This document shows positions 36,107 to 44,792 of a stretch of DNA of 64,000 nucleotides, piece by piece. A program made the translations under genes and the position numbers. Every line of letters starts with the position of its first letter. The stretch's first letter is position 1. Below the pieces are notes generated by a model, which did no database searches, had not been told where the DNA came from, and worked only from the letters and a program-made list of their open reading frames with translations. The DNA is from Vibrio algivorus (GTDB lineage: Bacteria; Pseudomonadota; Gammaproteobacteria; Enterobacterales; Vibrionaceae), in contig NZ_AP018678.1 in the NCBI RefSeq assembly GCF_002218005.2, positions 2,046,001-2,110,000 on the forward strand. Direction: 5' to 3'.

Positions 36107-38566
36107 TTAAACTCCTAATTTCCAACCTAAAGTACGCATCACATCAGAGAACACACCAGCTGCCGTCACTTGAGTCCCTGCGCCATAACCGCGCAACACC
36201 AATGGAATTGGTTGATAATAACGACTATAAAAAGCCAGCGCATTCTCGCCATCTTTAATTTTGTACATAGGATCGTTTTCATCCACCGCTATCATTTTCA
36301 CTTTACATTGGCCGTCTTCAATCGTACCGACATAACGTAATACTTTACCTTCTTGAGCGGCTTTTTCTGAAAGGTCTGCAAAGTACGCATCCGCTTGTGG
36401 CAATCGCTCCATAAACTCAGCAATACTACCCGAGTCATCAAAACCAGGTGGTAATGCTTGTTCGACAATGACATCATCCAACTCAAGTTCCATACCAGCT
36501 TCACGAGCAAGGATCAGCAATTTACGCGCAACATCCATGCCAGAAAGATCATCACGAGGATCCGGTTCAGTAAAGCCATTTTCATTCGCGATATTCGTCG
36601 CTTGGCTTAGTGTCATACCTTCATCTAACTTGCCAAAAATATAAGATAAGGATCCTGATAAAATACCATTAAATTTCTCTAATTCATCACCAGCTGAGAT
36701 CAAGTTTTGCAAGTTCTCAATAACTGGTAAGCCCGCGCCTACTGTTGTTTCATACATCAATTTACGTCGAGTGCTTCTAGCCGTTTCTCGTAGTTGATGG
36801 TAGTAACTCATGCTCGCAGTATTGGCTTTCTTATTAGGAGTCACCACATGGAAACCCGCAGCTAAGAAATCAGTGTATTGATTGGCGATAGATTCACTAG
36901 AGGTACAATCGACTAATACCGGGTTAATGATGTGATTACGCTGTACCAAAGCGATCATGCGCGCTAGGCTGAACTCTTCACTTGCATGTGCCATTCGCTC
37001 ACGCCAATTTTCTAGCGGTAAACCATCGCTATCTAGCAATAAGCCTTTCGAATTTGCCAAGCCACACACTCGAATTACAATGCCTTTTTCCGCCAATTTG
37101 GCCTGTTGACGCTCGAACTGATCCACCAGCTCACCACCAACGCCACCAATACCGACCACGAATACATCGAGAAAATGCTTAGAATTGAATAGATTTTCAT
37201 GACACGCTTTGATAGCAACTGAAATTTTATCTTCTGGAATTACCGCTGAAATCGCTCGCTCAGAAGAGCCTTGAGCAATGGCCACGACATTAACATTCAC
37301 TTCTGCCAATGAAGCAAAGAACTGCGAAGCTACACCACGAGCAGTACGCATTTTGTCGCCAACTAAGGTTACAATCGCAACATCATCTGTAAACTCAATA
37401 GGATCAAGCAATCCATCTTTTAGCTCCAGTTCAAACCCCTCTTGTAAGGCCTGCTCTGCTTTATCTTTATCTTGCGCTTCAATACAAAAGCTAATGCTGT
37501 ATTCCGATGATGATTGAGTGATCAGAACAATAGAAACACCAGAAGTCGACATTGCGCCAAATACGCGGCTCGCCATGCCAACCATCCCTTTCATCCCTGG
37601 GCCTGAAACATTGACCATTGTCAGTTGGCTTAAGGTGGTAATTCCCTTAATCGCAAGGTTATCTTCTCCAGTGTCTTGACCGATTAAGGTGCCTGCGCCT
37701 TGAGGATTAAAGCTATTTTTGATTAAACAAGGGATTTGAAATTGTGCTATAGGAGCGATGGTTTTAGGATGAAGTACTGAAGCGCCGAAATAAGATAACT
37801 CCATTGCCTCTTGATAGCTTAGCGATTTCAATAACCGTGCATCTTCAACTAATCTAGGATCACAGTTATAAACGCCGTCTACATCTGTCCAGATTTCACA
37901 ACAATCGGCACGTAGACAAGCTGCCAGTACCGCAGCAGAGTAGTCAGAACCATTACGGCCAAGAGTGACCAATTCGCCCTTAGCATTACCAGCAGTAAAG
38001 CCTGGCATGATATTGATATGACCCGCGGGTAGCGGTTTACGTTGGAAATTTCCTGTAGAAATATCCACATCCACCATAGCTTCTAAATGATCACCTTTAG
38101 CAAATAAATACTCAACTGGATCAATTAAGCTCGCTAACTTACCTTTCGCCTCGATGACCGCTTTCATTAATTGAATAGAAATACGCTCACCTTTACTGAT
38201 GATTCGAGCATTGACATGATCTGGGCACATTCCCAATAGCGCCATACCGTGCACATATTGGCGAAGTTGTTTCATTGAGGTCTTAACTTGAGTATCAAAC
38301 GCTAAGTATTCTAACCCTGAAACTTGCTGTTTGATTTGCTCAAAAAGATCATAAAATGATTGTTCTAAATCGTTAATTAATAACTCGGCTTCACCATTTT
38401 TCAGTGTGTTTTCAATCACTGCAACCAATTTATTGGTCGTTTTACCTGGCGCAGAAAGCACCACAGCTAAATCTTCTTGTTGAGCATTATTAATAATAAT
38501 ATCTGCTGCCCTTAAAAATCGGTCAGCATCGGCCAGTGAAGACCCTCCAAATTTTAGTACTCGCAT
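36107..38566 (-). CDS. thrA: Bifunctional aspartokinase I / homoserine dehydrogenase I
   Basis: Catalyses the first and third steps of threonine synthesis. 819 residues from ATG at 38566 (MRVLKFGGSSLADADRF), behind GGAGGAAGGG. The aspartokinase domain (1-~300; VTLGRNGSDYSAAVLA) is followed by paired ACT regulatory domains (about 310-460) and the NAD-binding homoserine dehydrogenase (FVVGIGGVGGELV, VTPNKKAN, GTLSGSLSYIF-like GILSGSLSYIFGKL). The ACT domains imply feedback inhibition by threonine. Transcription is controlled by the leader peptide and attenuator just upstream. Confidence 0.97.
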   Translation of the reverse strand: MRVLKFGGSSLADADRFLRAADIIINNAQQEDLAVVLSAPGKTTNKLVAVIENTLKNGEAELLINDLEQSFYDLFEQIKQQVSGLEYLAFDTQVKTSMKQLRQYVHGMALLGMCPDHVNARIISKGERISIQLMKAVIEAKGKLASLIDPVEYLFAKGDHLEAMVDVDISTGNFQRKPLPAGHINIMPGFTAGNAKGELVTLGRNGSDYSAAVLAACLRADCCEIWTDVDGVYNCDPRLVEDARLLKSLSYQEAMELSYFGASVLHPKTIAPIAQFQIPCLIKNSFNPQGAGTLIGQDTGEDNLAIKGITTLSQLTMVNVSGPGMKGMVGMASRVFGAMSTSGVSIVLITQSSSEYSISFCIEAQDKDKAEQALQEGFELELKDGLLDPIEFTDDVAIVTLVGDKMRTARGVASQFFASLAEVNVNVVAIAQGSSERAISAVIPEDKISVAIKACHENLFNSKHFLDVFVVGIGGVGGELVDQFERQQAKLAEKGIVIRVCGLANSKGLLLDSDGLPLENWRERMAHASEEFSLARMIALVQRNHIINPVLVDCTSSESIANQYTDFLAAGFHVVTPNKKANTASMSYYHQLRETARSTRRKLMYETTVGAGLPVIENLQNLISAGDELEKFNGILSGSLSYIFGKLDEGMTLSQATNIANENGFTEPDPRDDLSGMDVARKLLILAREAGMELELDDVIVEQALPPGFDDSGSIAEFMERLPQADAYFADLSEKAAQEGKVLRYVGTIEDGQCKVKMIAVDENDPMYKIKDGENALAFYSRYYQPIPLVLRGYGAGTQVTAAGVFSDVMRTLGWKLGV

Positions 38567-38600
38567 CCCTTCCTCCAAAATTTCACATCTAAATTTGCAT

Positions 38601-38640
38601 AAAAAAAGGCCTGTATCTGGTGGGATACAGGCCTTTTTTT
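38601..38640 (-). terminator. thr operon attenuator
   Basis: Perfect 10-bp GC-rich stem GGCCTGTATC / GATACAGGCC (38608-38617 and 38624-38633) extended by A7/T7 arms, giving a T-run on the minus strand. It lies between the leader peptide stop codon (38653) and thrA. When threonyl- or isoleucyl-tRNA is scarce, a ribosome stalled in the leader should prevent its formation. Confidence 0.92.
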
Positions 38641-38652
38641 GAAAACTTTCGC

Positions 38653-38727
38653 TTACCAGCCTGCCCCAACATTAATGGTGTCGGTAATAATTGAGGTCAT
38701 AATAATGGTGCTGGTTAAAAACGTCAT
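38653..38727 (-). CDS. thrL: thr operon leader peptide
   Basis: 24-codon ORF (start ATG complement of 38725-38727, TAA at 38653-38655). It contains six Thr and five Ile codons, beginning MTFLTSTIIMTSIITDT and ending GAGW. E. coli ThrL is likewise Thr/Ile-rich (21 residues). Together with the terminator 13 bp downstream it forms a classical attenuation control for thrABC. The ribosome binding site is poor (AAGACATAGACG). The sequence of the peptide differs from E. coli but the regulatory codons are kept. Confidence 0.88.
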   Translation of the reverse strand: MTFLTSTIIMTSIITDTINVGAGW

Positions 38728-38943
38728 CGTCTATGTCTTATTTGCTATCAACTATCTCTACATTTACCGATTTAAAGGCAAAGAGTCAATGAAAAGTTAC
38801 TTTTATTCTCATTTTGCTCAAAAATACAGACCAAAGACACAAAATAGTTATCTCTCATTTAGAGCATCCTATCTTACCTCTGAATAAAATCGTCATTTAT
38901 AGAATAACGATCACTGAGATTTAACATTCTTCTTTCAAACTGA

Positions 38944-38957
38944 TTGATGCAAATCAA
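38944..38957 (+). promoter_or_regulatory. FNR box upstream of arcA
   Basis: Perfect FNR consensus TTGATGCAAATCAA, about 370 bp before the arcA start codon. A TATATT at 38975-38980 is a possible -10 box. Anaerobic activation of arcA by FNR is known in E. coli. Confidence 0.65.
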
Positions 38958-39153
38958 CAAACCGAGAATTAGGCTATATTCACTTATTGTTAGCAAGCTG
39001 TTAAGACTGTAGACTCAAATACATAATCAACAACTCAGCTGCTATTTCTATTTTTATCTATATTGAAGCAGTGTTTGTAGACTGTTTAACTGCTAATGAC
39101 TATCGTGATGTAAATAAAGTTGCTAGCAAAATGTTATTTTTATCTAGAATTAA

Positions 39154-39297
39154 TATACTCAAAGTAATTGGAATTGCATTGAGACGACAAGTGAATGAGA
39201 CCCATACGCATAGCTAGCCTATGACTTTCTTTGATAAAGAGATAGAGGGTGAATAAACACTGTCAACAAAAATGCGACTTCAAGTACGAAGAGTATA
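39154..39297. repeat. Second palindromic repeat type upstream of arcA
   Basis: 144-bp element with imperfect inverted ends: TATACTCAAAGTAATTGG... pairs with ...GACTTCAAGTACGAAGAGTATA (about 19 of 26 positions). It has the same general build (TATAC... ends, central spacer) as the TATACCCAAG elements but a different sequence. It lies within the arcA 5' leader, 32 bp before the ATG. Confidence 0.6.
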
Positions 39298-39328
39298 AAC
39301 CATTTAAAGTCATGATTTAGGTACTCCT

Positions 39329-40045
39329 ATGCATACCCCACAAATTCTTATCGTTGAAGATGAACAAGTCACACGCAATACGCTAAAGACTATTTTTGAA
39401 GCAGAAGGATATACTGTTTTTGAGGCCATTGATGGCGATAACATGCACCAGATTTTGTCCGAAAATTCAATTAACTTGGTGATTATGGATATCAACCTAC
39501 CAGGTAAAAATGGCCTACTCCTGGCTCGTGAACTAAGAGAACAAGCGAATGTTGCGCTTATGTTCTTAACCGGTCGCGATAACGAAGTTGATAAAATCTT
39601 AGGTTTAGAAATTGGTGCAGATGACTATATTACAAAACCATTTAATCCTCGTGAATTAACGATTCGTGCTCGCAACCTACTACAACGCTCTATGCACAGT
39701 GGTGGTACTCAAGAAGAGAAGCGTACAGTTGAAAAATATGAGTTCAACGGCTGGGTACTTGATATAAATAGTCGCTCATTAATTAATCCTATGGGTGAAA
39801 GCTACAAGCTACCACGTTCTGAATTCCGTGCATTACTGCACTTCTGCGAGAATCCAGGCAAAATTCAAACTCGAGCCGATTTATTGAAGAAAATGACAGG
39901 CCGTGAATTGAAACCACACGACCGTACTGTTGATGTGACGATTCGTCGTATTCGTAAGCACTTTGAATCCATCGCGGATACCCCTGAAATCATCGCGACT
40001 ATTCACGGTGAAGGCTATCGTTTCTGCGGTGAACTCAGCGAATAA
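39329..40045 (+). CDS. arcA: Response regulator ArcA
   Basis: OmpR/PhoB-family regulator that mainly represses respiratory genes when oxygen is low. 238 residues. Receiver domain with phospho-acceptor Asp54 (LVIMDINLPGKNG) and the conserved Thr/Lys (LTGRDNEVDKILGLEIGADDYITKPF); winged-helix output domain with KPHDRTVDVTIRRIRKHFE at the C-terminus. The ATG at 39329 gives MHTPQILIVEDE. Its sensor gene arcB lies immediately downstream in convergent orientation, unlike E. coli where the two are far apart. Confidence 0.96.
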   Translation: MHTPQILIVEDEQVTRNTLKTIFEAEGYTVFEAIDGDNMHQILSENSINLVIMDINLPGKNGLLLARELREQANVALMFLTGRDNEVDKILGLEIGADDYITKPFNPRELTIRARNLLQRSMHSGGTQEEKRTVEKYEFNGWVLDINSRSLINPMGESYKLPRSEFRALLHFCENPGKIQTRADLLKKMTGRELKPHDRTVDVTIRRIRKHFESIADTPEIIATIHGEGYRFCGELSE

Positions 40046-40070
40046 TCTCGTCGAAGTTAAGAACCAATCT

Positions 40071-40115
40071 AAAGGCCTCGCAGCCTCTTTAATAAAAAGA
40101 GACTGCGAGGCCTTT
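40071..40115. terminator. Bidirectional terminator, arcA / arcB
   Basis: 13-bp perfect stem AAAGGCCTCGCAG / CTGCGAGGCCTTT with an inner CTCTTT / AAAGAG stem, between convergent genes. Confidence 0.9.
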
Positions 40116-40119
40116 TATT

Positions 40120-42498
40120 TTATGAGTACTGCTCTATCCATGCCTTTAAGGTATGGATATCTTGTTGGTAATATTGATTCATTTTATCAACCCAGCCAGC
40201 GACATTTTTTCGCCATTCCTCTGCATCTGGTGTTTGAGCTAGTTGAGCAAGTTGCTGAATTCGTTGTAAACCAACCGAGCCCGCTGCACCTTTTATTTTA
40301 TGGGCTTCAGAAACTAAGTTCTCATCATCGCCCAGCTTTAGGTACTGATTAAGTTGCTGCATATAATCAGGAATAGTTTGCTCAAACATCAGTAGGCTAT
40401 CTAAAACAGGCTGCTTGCCAACAATATCAAGATAAGAGATCAACATTTCAGTATCAATCACCGACAGTTGATTTTCCTCTTGTTGACTCATCACTTCAGT
40501 ATTTGGCGAGTTTACTGCTATTTTAGGGATAGATTTATTTCCTGAAGCTTTATCTTCATCCACTCTACCTCCAAAAAAATTGCCAATGACCCGATTAATA
40601 TCTTTAATCGATAATGGCTTACTAATTGCGTCATCCATGCCTTTTTCAAGGTATTCTTGCTTATTTTTCATAACATTGGCAGTCAATGCGACTAATGGTG
40701 GCAGTTGCGAATAAGTACGTCGAAGCTGCTGAGCAATATCAAAGCCGGTCATATCGGGCAGTTGAATATCTAAAAATATCAAATCATAATCTTCTGGATT
40801 AAAGCATCTAAGCGCCTCTTCTCCAGACATCGCCACTTCAAGACTATGCCCTAGGTTTTCTAATACTGAGCGGGCTACAGTGACATTAAGCTCAATATCT
40901 TCCACCATAAAAATACGTAAACTCGGTTGATATTCCACATGACCAATAGCTTCTTCTATTTGCGTGATTGGCACACAAATTGATACGACAAAGGTACTAC
41001 CAAACCCTAATTCACTTGAGACACTAATTTCGCCTCCCATACGATGAGCAAACTCTTGAGAAACCGCTAGTCCAATACCGGTACCTACTGCATGTAAGTT
41101 ATCTTTACCTGACTTCACTTGATAGTACATCCCAAAGATATTATCAATTTCATGTTCAGGAATACCGATACCTGTATCTTCAATTTCAAACTCTATATTG
41201 GCAACATCCCCGTCCACATCAGCACTAACATTTATGGTCACACCACCTTGCTTGGTGAACTTCATCGCATTGTTAACTAAATTCCACAACACTTGGCGTA
41301 ATCGAGTTGCATCCACCATAATCGCTGGCGGAATATCGGTTAGGCGATCGAGCTCAAACGTTAGTCCTTTTTGTTCAGCCATTAAACAAGAAATTGTTTC
41401 AATGTCAGTTATAAAGCTATGGAAGTCGGTTGCAGTAGGAAGAAGCTCTAGTTCTTTACGATCAAACTTATCAAGATCAATTACATCATTAAATATATGC
41501 CCTAAGGTTATGGCACTGATATTAATTGTCTGCATGTACTGTCGCTGCTCTTGATCTAACTTCGTATCTAGTAATATGCGACTTAACCCGACAATACCGT
41601 TTAAAGGCGTTCTTAGTTCGTGGCTGATAGTTGAAATAAACTTGGTTTTATCTTGGCTAGCTTTAAGTAGTGCATCTTGATAAGCCTTACGATCGGTAAT
41701 ATCTCGCCCAAAGCCCACCAAGCCAAGTAATTGGTTTGACTTGTTATAAAACGGTAATTTACGGAATGCAAAGTACGCTTTTTTACCATCAGGGTACTCA
41801 AGCCACAGATCGTAGGCCAACTCTCGGTTCTCTAGAAAAACCGTTTTATCCGTTTCTTCTACTTGCTGATGGGTCGAATTATCTTTATATACATCGTATA
41901 TCGATAACCCCACTAATTCAGATTCTGTTAATCCAACTAATTCTTCAAAAGCACGGTTACAACCAGAAAACAAACCATCTGTATTACGGTAATAAATAAG
42001 ATCAGGTGAAGCATCCAAAAAAGAGCGTAATAAAGCAGTACGTTCAGCCAACTCTACTTGTGCTCTTTCTCGTTGATAAACCTCATTTTCAAGATCTTGC
42101 ATAACCTCTAAACGAGCTTCTTCTGCTTTCTTTCTTTCATTAATCTCTTGATTCAACTTATATATATTATTTTGCAGCTCTATATTTAATTGTTGATCGC
42201 GTTGACGCATATCTTTCAACTTATCGACCATTTTAGTTAAACGCTGGCGAGACTCTTCAAGCTGATCGACCACAACCGTTAAGAAATACACCGCCCAAGG
42301 AGTAATTAATAAACCAAAAAATACCGAGCGGATAATTACGATATTCTCTATGTGTCCAATCAACACTAGACTGACGACCGCTTGCAGCAAAACAGAAAAG
42401 CACACTAACGCCAAGGCCAATAACATAGAGAATTTAACCATTCCCAATTTAACCAATAAATCTACATAGTATTGGGCAAGGTTTTTTAACACATTCAT
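40120..42498 (-). CDS. arcB: Hybrid sensor histidine kinase ArcB
   Basis: Membrane redox sensor that phosphorylates ArcA. 792 residues: two membrane segments (about 22-48 and 56-77), coiled coil (about 78-150), PAS domain (about 155-275), HisKA with His293 (ISHELRTPLNG), HATPase (NLVNNAMKFT, DTGIGIP, GTGIGLAVS), receiver with Asp577 (LIFLDIQLPDMTG), and HPt with His733 (AHKIKGAAGS). E. coli ArcB uses Cys180 and Cys241 for redox control; here Cys180 is present but residues 181-290 contain no cysteine. The start ATG overlaps the stop codon of the upstream GGDEF-like gene by 4 nt. Confidence 0.93.
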   Translation of the reverse strand: MNVLKNLAQYYVDLLVKLGMVKFSMLLALALVCFSVLLQAVVSLVLIGHIENIVIIRSVFFGLLITPWAVYFLTVVVDQLEESRQRLTKMVDKLKDMRQRDQQLNIELQNNIYKLNQEINERKKAEEARLEVMQDLENEVYQRERAQVELAERTALLRSFLDASPDLIYYRNTDGLFSGCNRAFEELVGLTESELVGLSIYDVYKDNSTHQQVEETDKTVFLENRELAYDLWLEYPDGKKAYFAFRKLPFYNKSNQLLGLVGFGRDITDRKAYQDALLKASQDKTKFISTISHELRTPLNGIVGLSRILLDTKLDQEQRQYMQTINISAITLGHIFNDVIDLDKFDRKELELLPTATDFHSFITDIETISCLMAEQKGLTFELDRLTDIPPAIMVDATRLRQVLWNLVNNAMKFTKQGGVTINVSADVDGDVANIEFEIEDTGIGIPEHEIDNIFGMYYQVKSGKDNLHAVGTGIGLAVSQEFAHRMGGEISVSSELGFGSTFVVSICVPITQIEEAIGHVEYQPSLRIFMVEDIELNVTVARSVLENLGHSLEVAMSGEEALRCFNPEDYDLIFLDIQLPDMTGFDIAQQLRRTYSQLPPLVALTANVMKNKQEYLEKGMDDAISKPLSIKDINRVIGNFFGGRVDEDKASGNKSIPKIAVNSPNTEVMSQQEENQLSVIDTEMLISYLDIVGKQPVLDSLLMFEQTIPDYMQQLNQYLKLGDDENLVSEAHKIKGAAGSVGLQRIQQLAQLAQTPDAEEWRKNVAGWVDKMNQYYQQDIHTLKAWIEQYS

Positions 42499-44243
42499 AA
42501 TGAAGTCTGATCTCCTGAACTAGCTTGTAGAGAAGAATGTAAGGTTTTAAGCTGAGTTTGATTTTTCCCGCTCAACTTAGCAGCATCAAGCGCTTGACGA
42601 GCTGCTTCAACAATAGACAATGCACTTAAATCCTTTCGAGGAATTCCACTGGCGACACCAACATTTATCGAGAAGCATTCCGATACAGAGGAAGTCCCAT
42701 GCTCAATATTAAGTTGAGCAATAGTTTGATGGATCTTATCTGCCAGCAATAAACAGGCAGGTGCTTGAGTTTCGGGTAAAAGAAGCAAAAATTCACCTTC
42801 AAAATCACCAACTGCAAGCAAGTCGGCACCTCTTTGAATCACTTCTTTTAATGTTTTAGCAATAACCACCAATAACTCAGGGCTAGTTTGCTCTCTATCA
42901 TGTGCTTGTTCACAATGATTAATATTCACATAGCAAATCATAACGGTTAAAGGCGATTTTTGACGTAACTGCAGTTGCCAAACTGCCTGTAGTTGGCTGT
43001 AAAAATATCGAGTATTGGGGATTTTTAACTTTTGATCAAAGTGGCTTAGTTCTTGTAGTTCTTCATTTGCTTTAGCTAATTTTTGCTTAACTAAAAAGTG
43101 CTCGGTAACATCTCTAGCAATTAATAAACAGCCTGTATTTTCAGTAAAGGGCTCTGTATAAGGCGATTTTAATACATCATACCAGGTAGGCTCACCATCA
43201 ATATTTGTTACCTTATCAATAAAGTGAAGCGTCTGTTTTTCTTCTAGAACTTTAGCGTCTGTCGCAGCAAATCGTTTGGCGATCTGTGATGGCAAAACTT
43301 CATCGAGGCTATGGCCTATAATATCTTCGGTTTTTGCTATGCCTAAGGAGTCTGCGTATGCCTGATTACAGGCTTCATGAATGCGATTTTGATTAAACAC
43401 CGCAATCGGATCGGGTGAGGCGCGTAGGATAGACTGTAGTAAGGTCTCACTCCTAGCGAGATCAAGTTCCATAACACGTCGTTTATCCATTTCGTCTGAA
43501 TAAGATTGTTGAGTATAATACCAATCGGAAACATCATGACTAATTCCAATCACCGCCTTCACACTATCATCTTCAGATATTATTGGTATAAGGTGAGTTT
43601 CAAGTAAGCAACTATCCCCATTAGGATCTGTCGTCCACCGCGGATATGAACCTGCTCCATTGGTGATATTAATATCTTCAGCGGCAACCCCTTCGTTTTT
43701 TCTATTCAACCAAAATCTATCATAGGCTCGATTGGTAAATAGCATTTCACCATCTACAGATTTAATGAAGATATGCTCTGACAGGCAATTTAACGCTTCT
43801 AAAATTAATGGAAGGTTGCTATCACGCTCGACATATTGAGATTTAGTGGCATGGACAACCAACGTTTTACGTCCCCGATAGTGAGCAGAGTGCTGAGTAA
43901 AGTGAATTGAGGGTTTATTGGTATCCGATATTTCCCAATCTTGATGCGGATTAATTCGTGCAGCATCAAGTATAGATAGTAACTGTTGAGAAGAAATTCG
44001 AGCGGGAAGTAAAAAGCGTAGCCCTACTTGGCGTATTGATAACTGCTGCATTGCCTTACGGTTTGCATCAACTACCACACCAGTATGAGCTTCCACCAAA
44101 AATATCGCAGTAGGCGCATCTTTAATAGAAAAGACTAACTCTACTCGGCGAGTATGATGAACATAATAAAGCACCACTAAAAATAATAGGATAAGCAGAG
44201 CATCTAGTGCAAAGCTACGCTCCAGCAACGAAAACCACTCCAT
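42495..44243 (-). CDS. PAS-PAS protein with degenerate GGDEF domain
   Basis: 582-residue protein with one N-terminal membrane segment (about 14-28), then PAS-like regions around 45-130, 145-240 and 270-380, then a GGDEF-type domain (about 400-570). The catalytic signature GGDEF reads FEGEF (481-485), and the metal-binding Asp normally in the first strand is Asn (CYVNINHC). The usual DxLTGLPNRR lead-in is DQKLKIPNTRY. It is therefore probably not a diguanylate cyclase, but may bind a nucleotide or a partner. It overlaps arcB by 4 nt (ATGA), so the two are translated together. V. cholerae has a sensory-box/GGDEF gene at the same place. Confidence 0.8.
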   Translation of the reverse strand: MEWFSLLERSFALDALLILLFLVVLYYVHHTRRVELVFSIKDAPTAIFLVEAHTGVVVDANRKAMQQLSIRQVGLRFLLPARISSQQLLSILDAARINPHQDWEISDTNKPSIHFTQHSAHYRGRKTLVVHATKSQYVERDSNLPLILEALNCLSEHIFIKSVDGEMLFTNRAYDRFWLNRKNEGVAAEDINITNGAGSYPRWTTDPNGDSCLLETHLIPIISEDDSVKAVIGISHDVSDWYYTQQSYSDEMDKRRVMELDLARSETLLQSILRASPDPIAVFNQNRIHEACNQAYADSLGIAKTEDIIGHSLDEVLPSQIAKRFAATDAKVLEEKQTLHFIDKVTNIDGEPTWYDVLKSPYTEPFTENTGCLLIARDVTEHFLVKQKLAKANEELQELSHFDQKLKIPNTRYFYSQLQAVWQLQLRQKSPLTVMICYVNINHCEQAHDREQTSPELLVVIAKTLKEVIQRGADLLAVGDFEGEFLLLLPETQAPACLLLADKIHQTIAQLNIEHGTSSVSECFSINVGVASGIPRKDLSALSIVEAARQALDAAKLSGKNQTQLKTLHSSLQASSGDQTSL

Positions 44244-44792
44244 GTTCCACCATATCGCTTCAGAATTAACTCACATATATTACAAGCAAATAGGTTGCTT
44301 GTGGTGGATAGTTTCACATTTCAACCGTAAAACTGTCTTTAATTAAAAATACTTATGTCTATAGTTCTTTATACTGTAGTAATGATTCAACTCCCTTCAA
44401 GTCAACGAGCAAACAAAATAAATAAAAATTCAAAAAAACAGCATATTTTCTACATGATAGTCAACCTATAGTCTTTTAATATGCAAATTTCGAAAAAAAA
44501 TTAATCATTTTTGTGTAACTTTCGTTGGAATTACATAGTACAAAAATGTAGGATGGGGGCACGATGCTGTGTTTTTCGTGATAGATGTCACGTCAATATT
44601 TAGGAATAAATCGCTAGCATTCCCTTGAAAGGAAGAATAAAAAACCACTAGTGTTTCGTATTACTTCCCAAAGGAACTAAGAAATAACTTTTTCGCAAAT
44701 AGTTTTCTGCGAATAATTGAAAGGAATCGCACTTACTAGACCGAGCAATGTCAGTAAGGAAGATTATAAGTACATAAAAGGACAAAGTAGCC
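44244..44792. other. Divergent control region, PAS-GGDEF / gltB
   Basis: 549 bp, AT-rich, with no convincing ORF. It contains a perfect inverted repeat CGTGA-N6-TCACG at 44577-44592, which resembles a CRP half-site pair. No sigma-54 promoter with proper GG/GC spacing and no leader-peptide attenuator was found. Confidence 0.5.

Noticed and set aside
38639..38887. 82-codon ORF on the plus strand
   Set aside because: It lies antisense to thrL and the attenuator, with no ribosome binding site or recognisable similarity.
44540..44600. Sigma-54 promoter upstream of gltB (GGGGGCAC...)
   Set aside because: No GC doublet at the required 10-base spacing after the GG.
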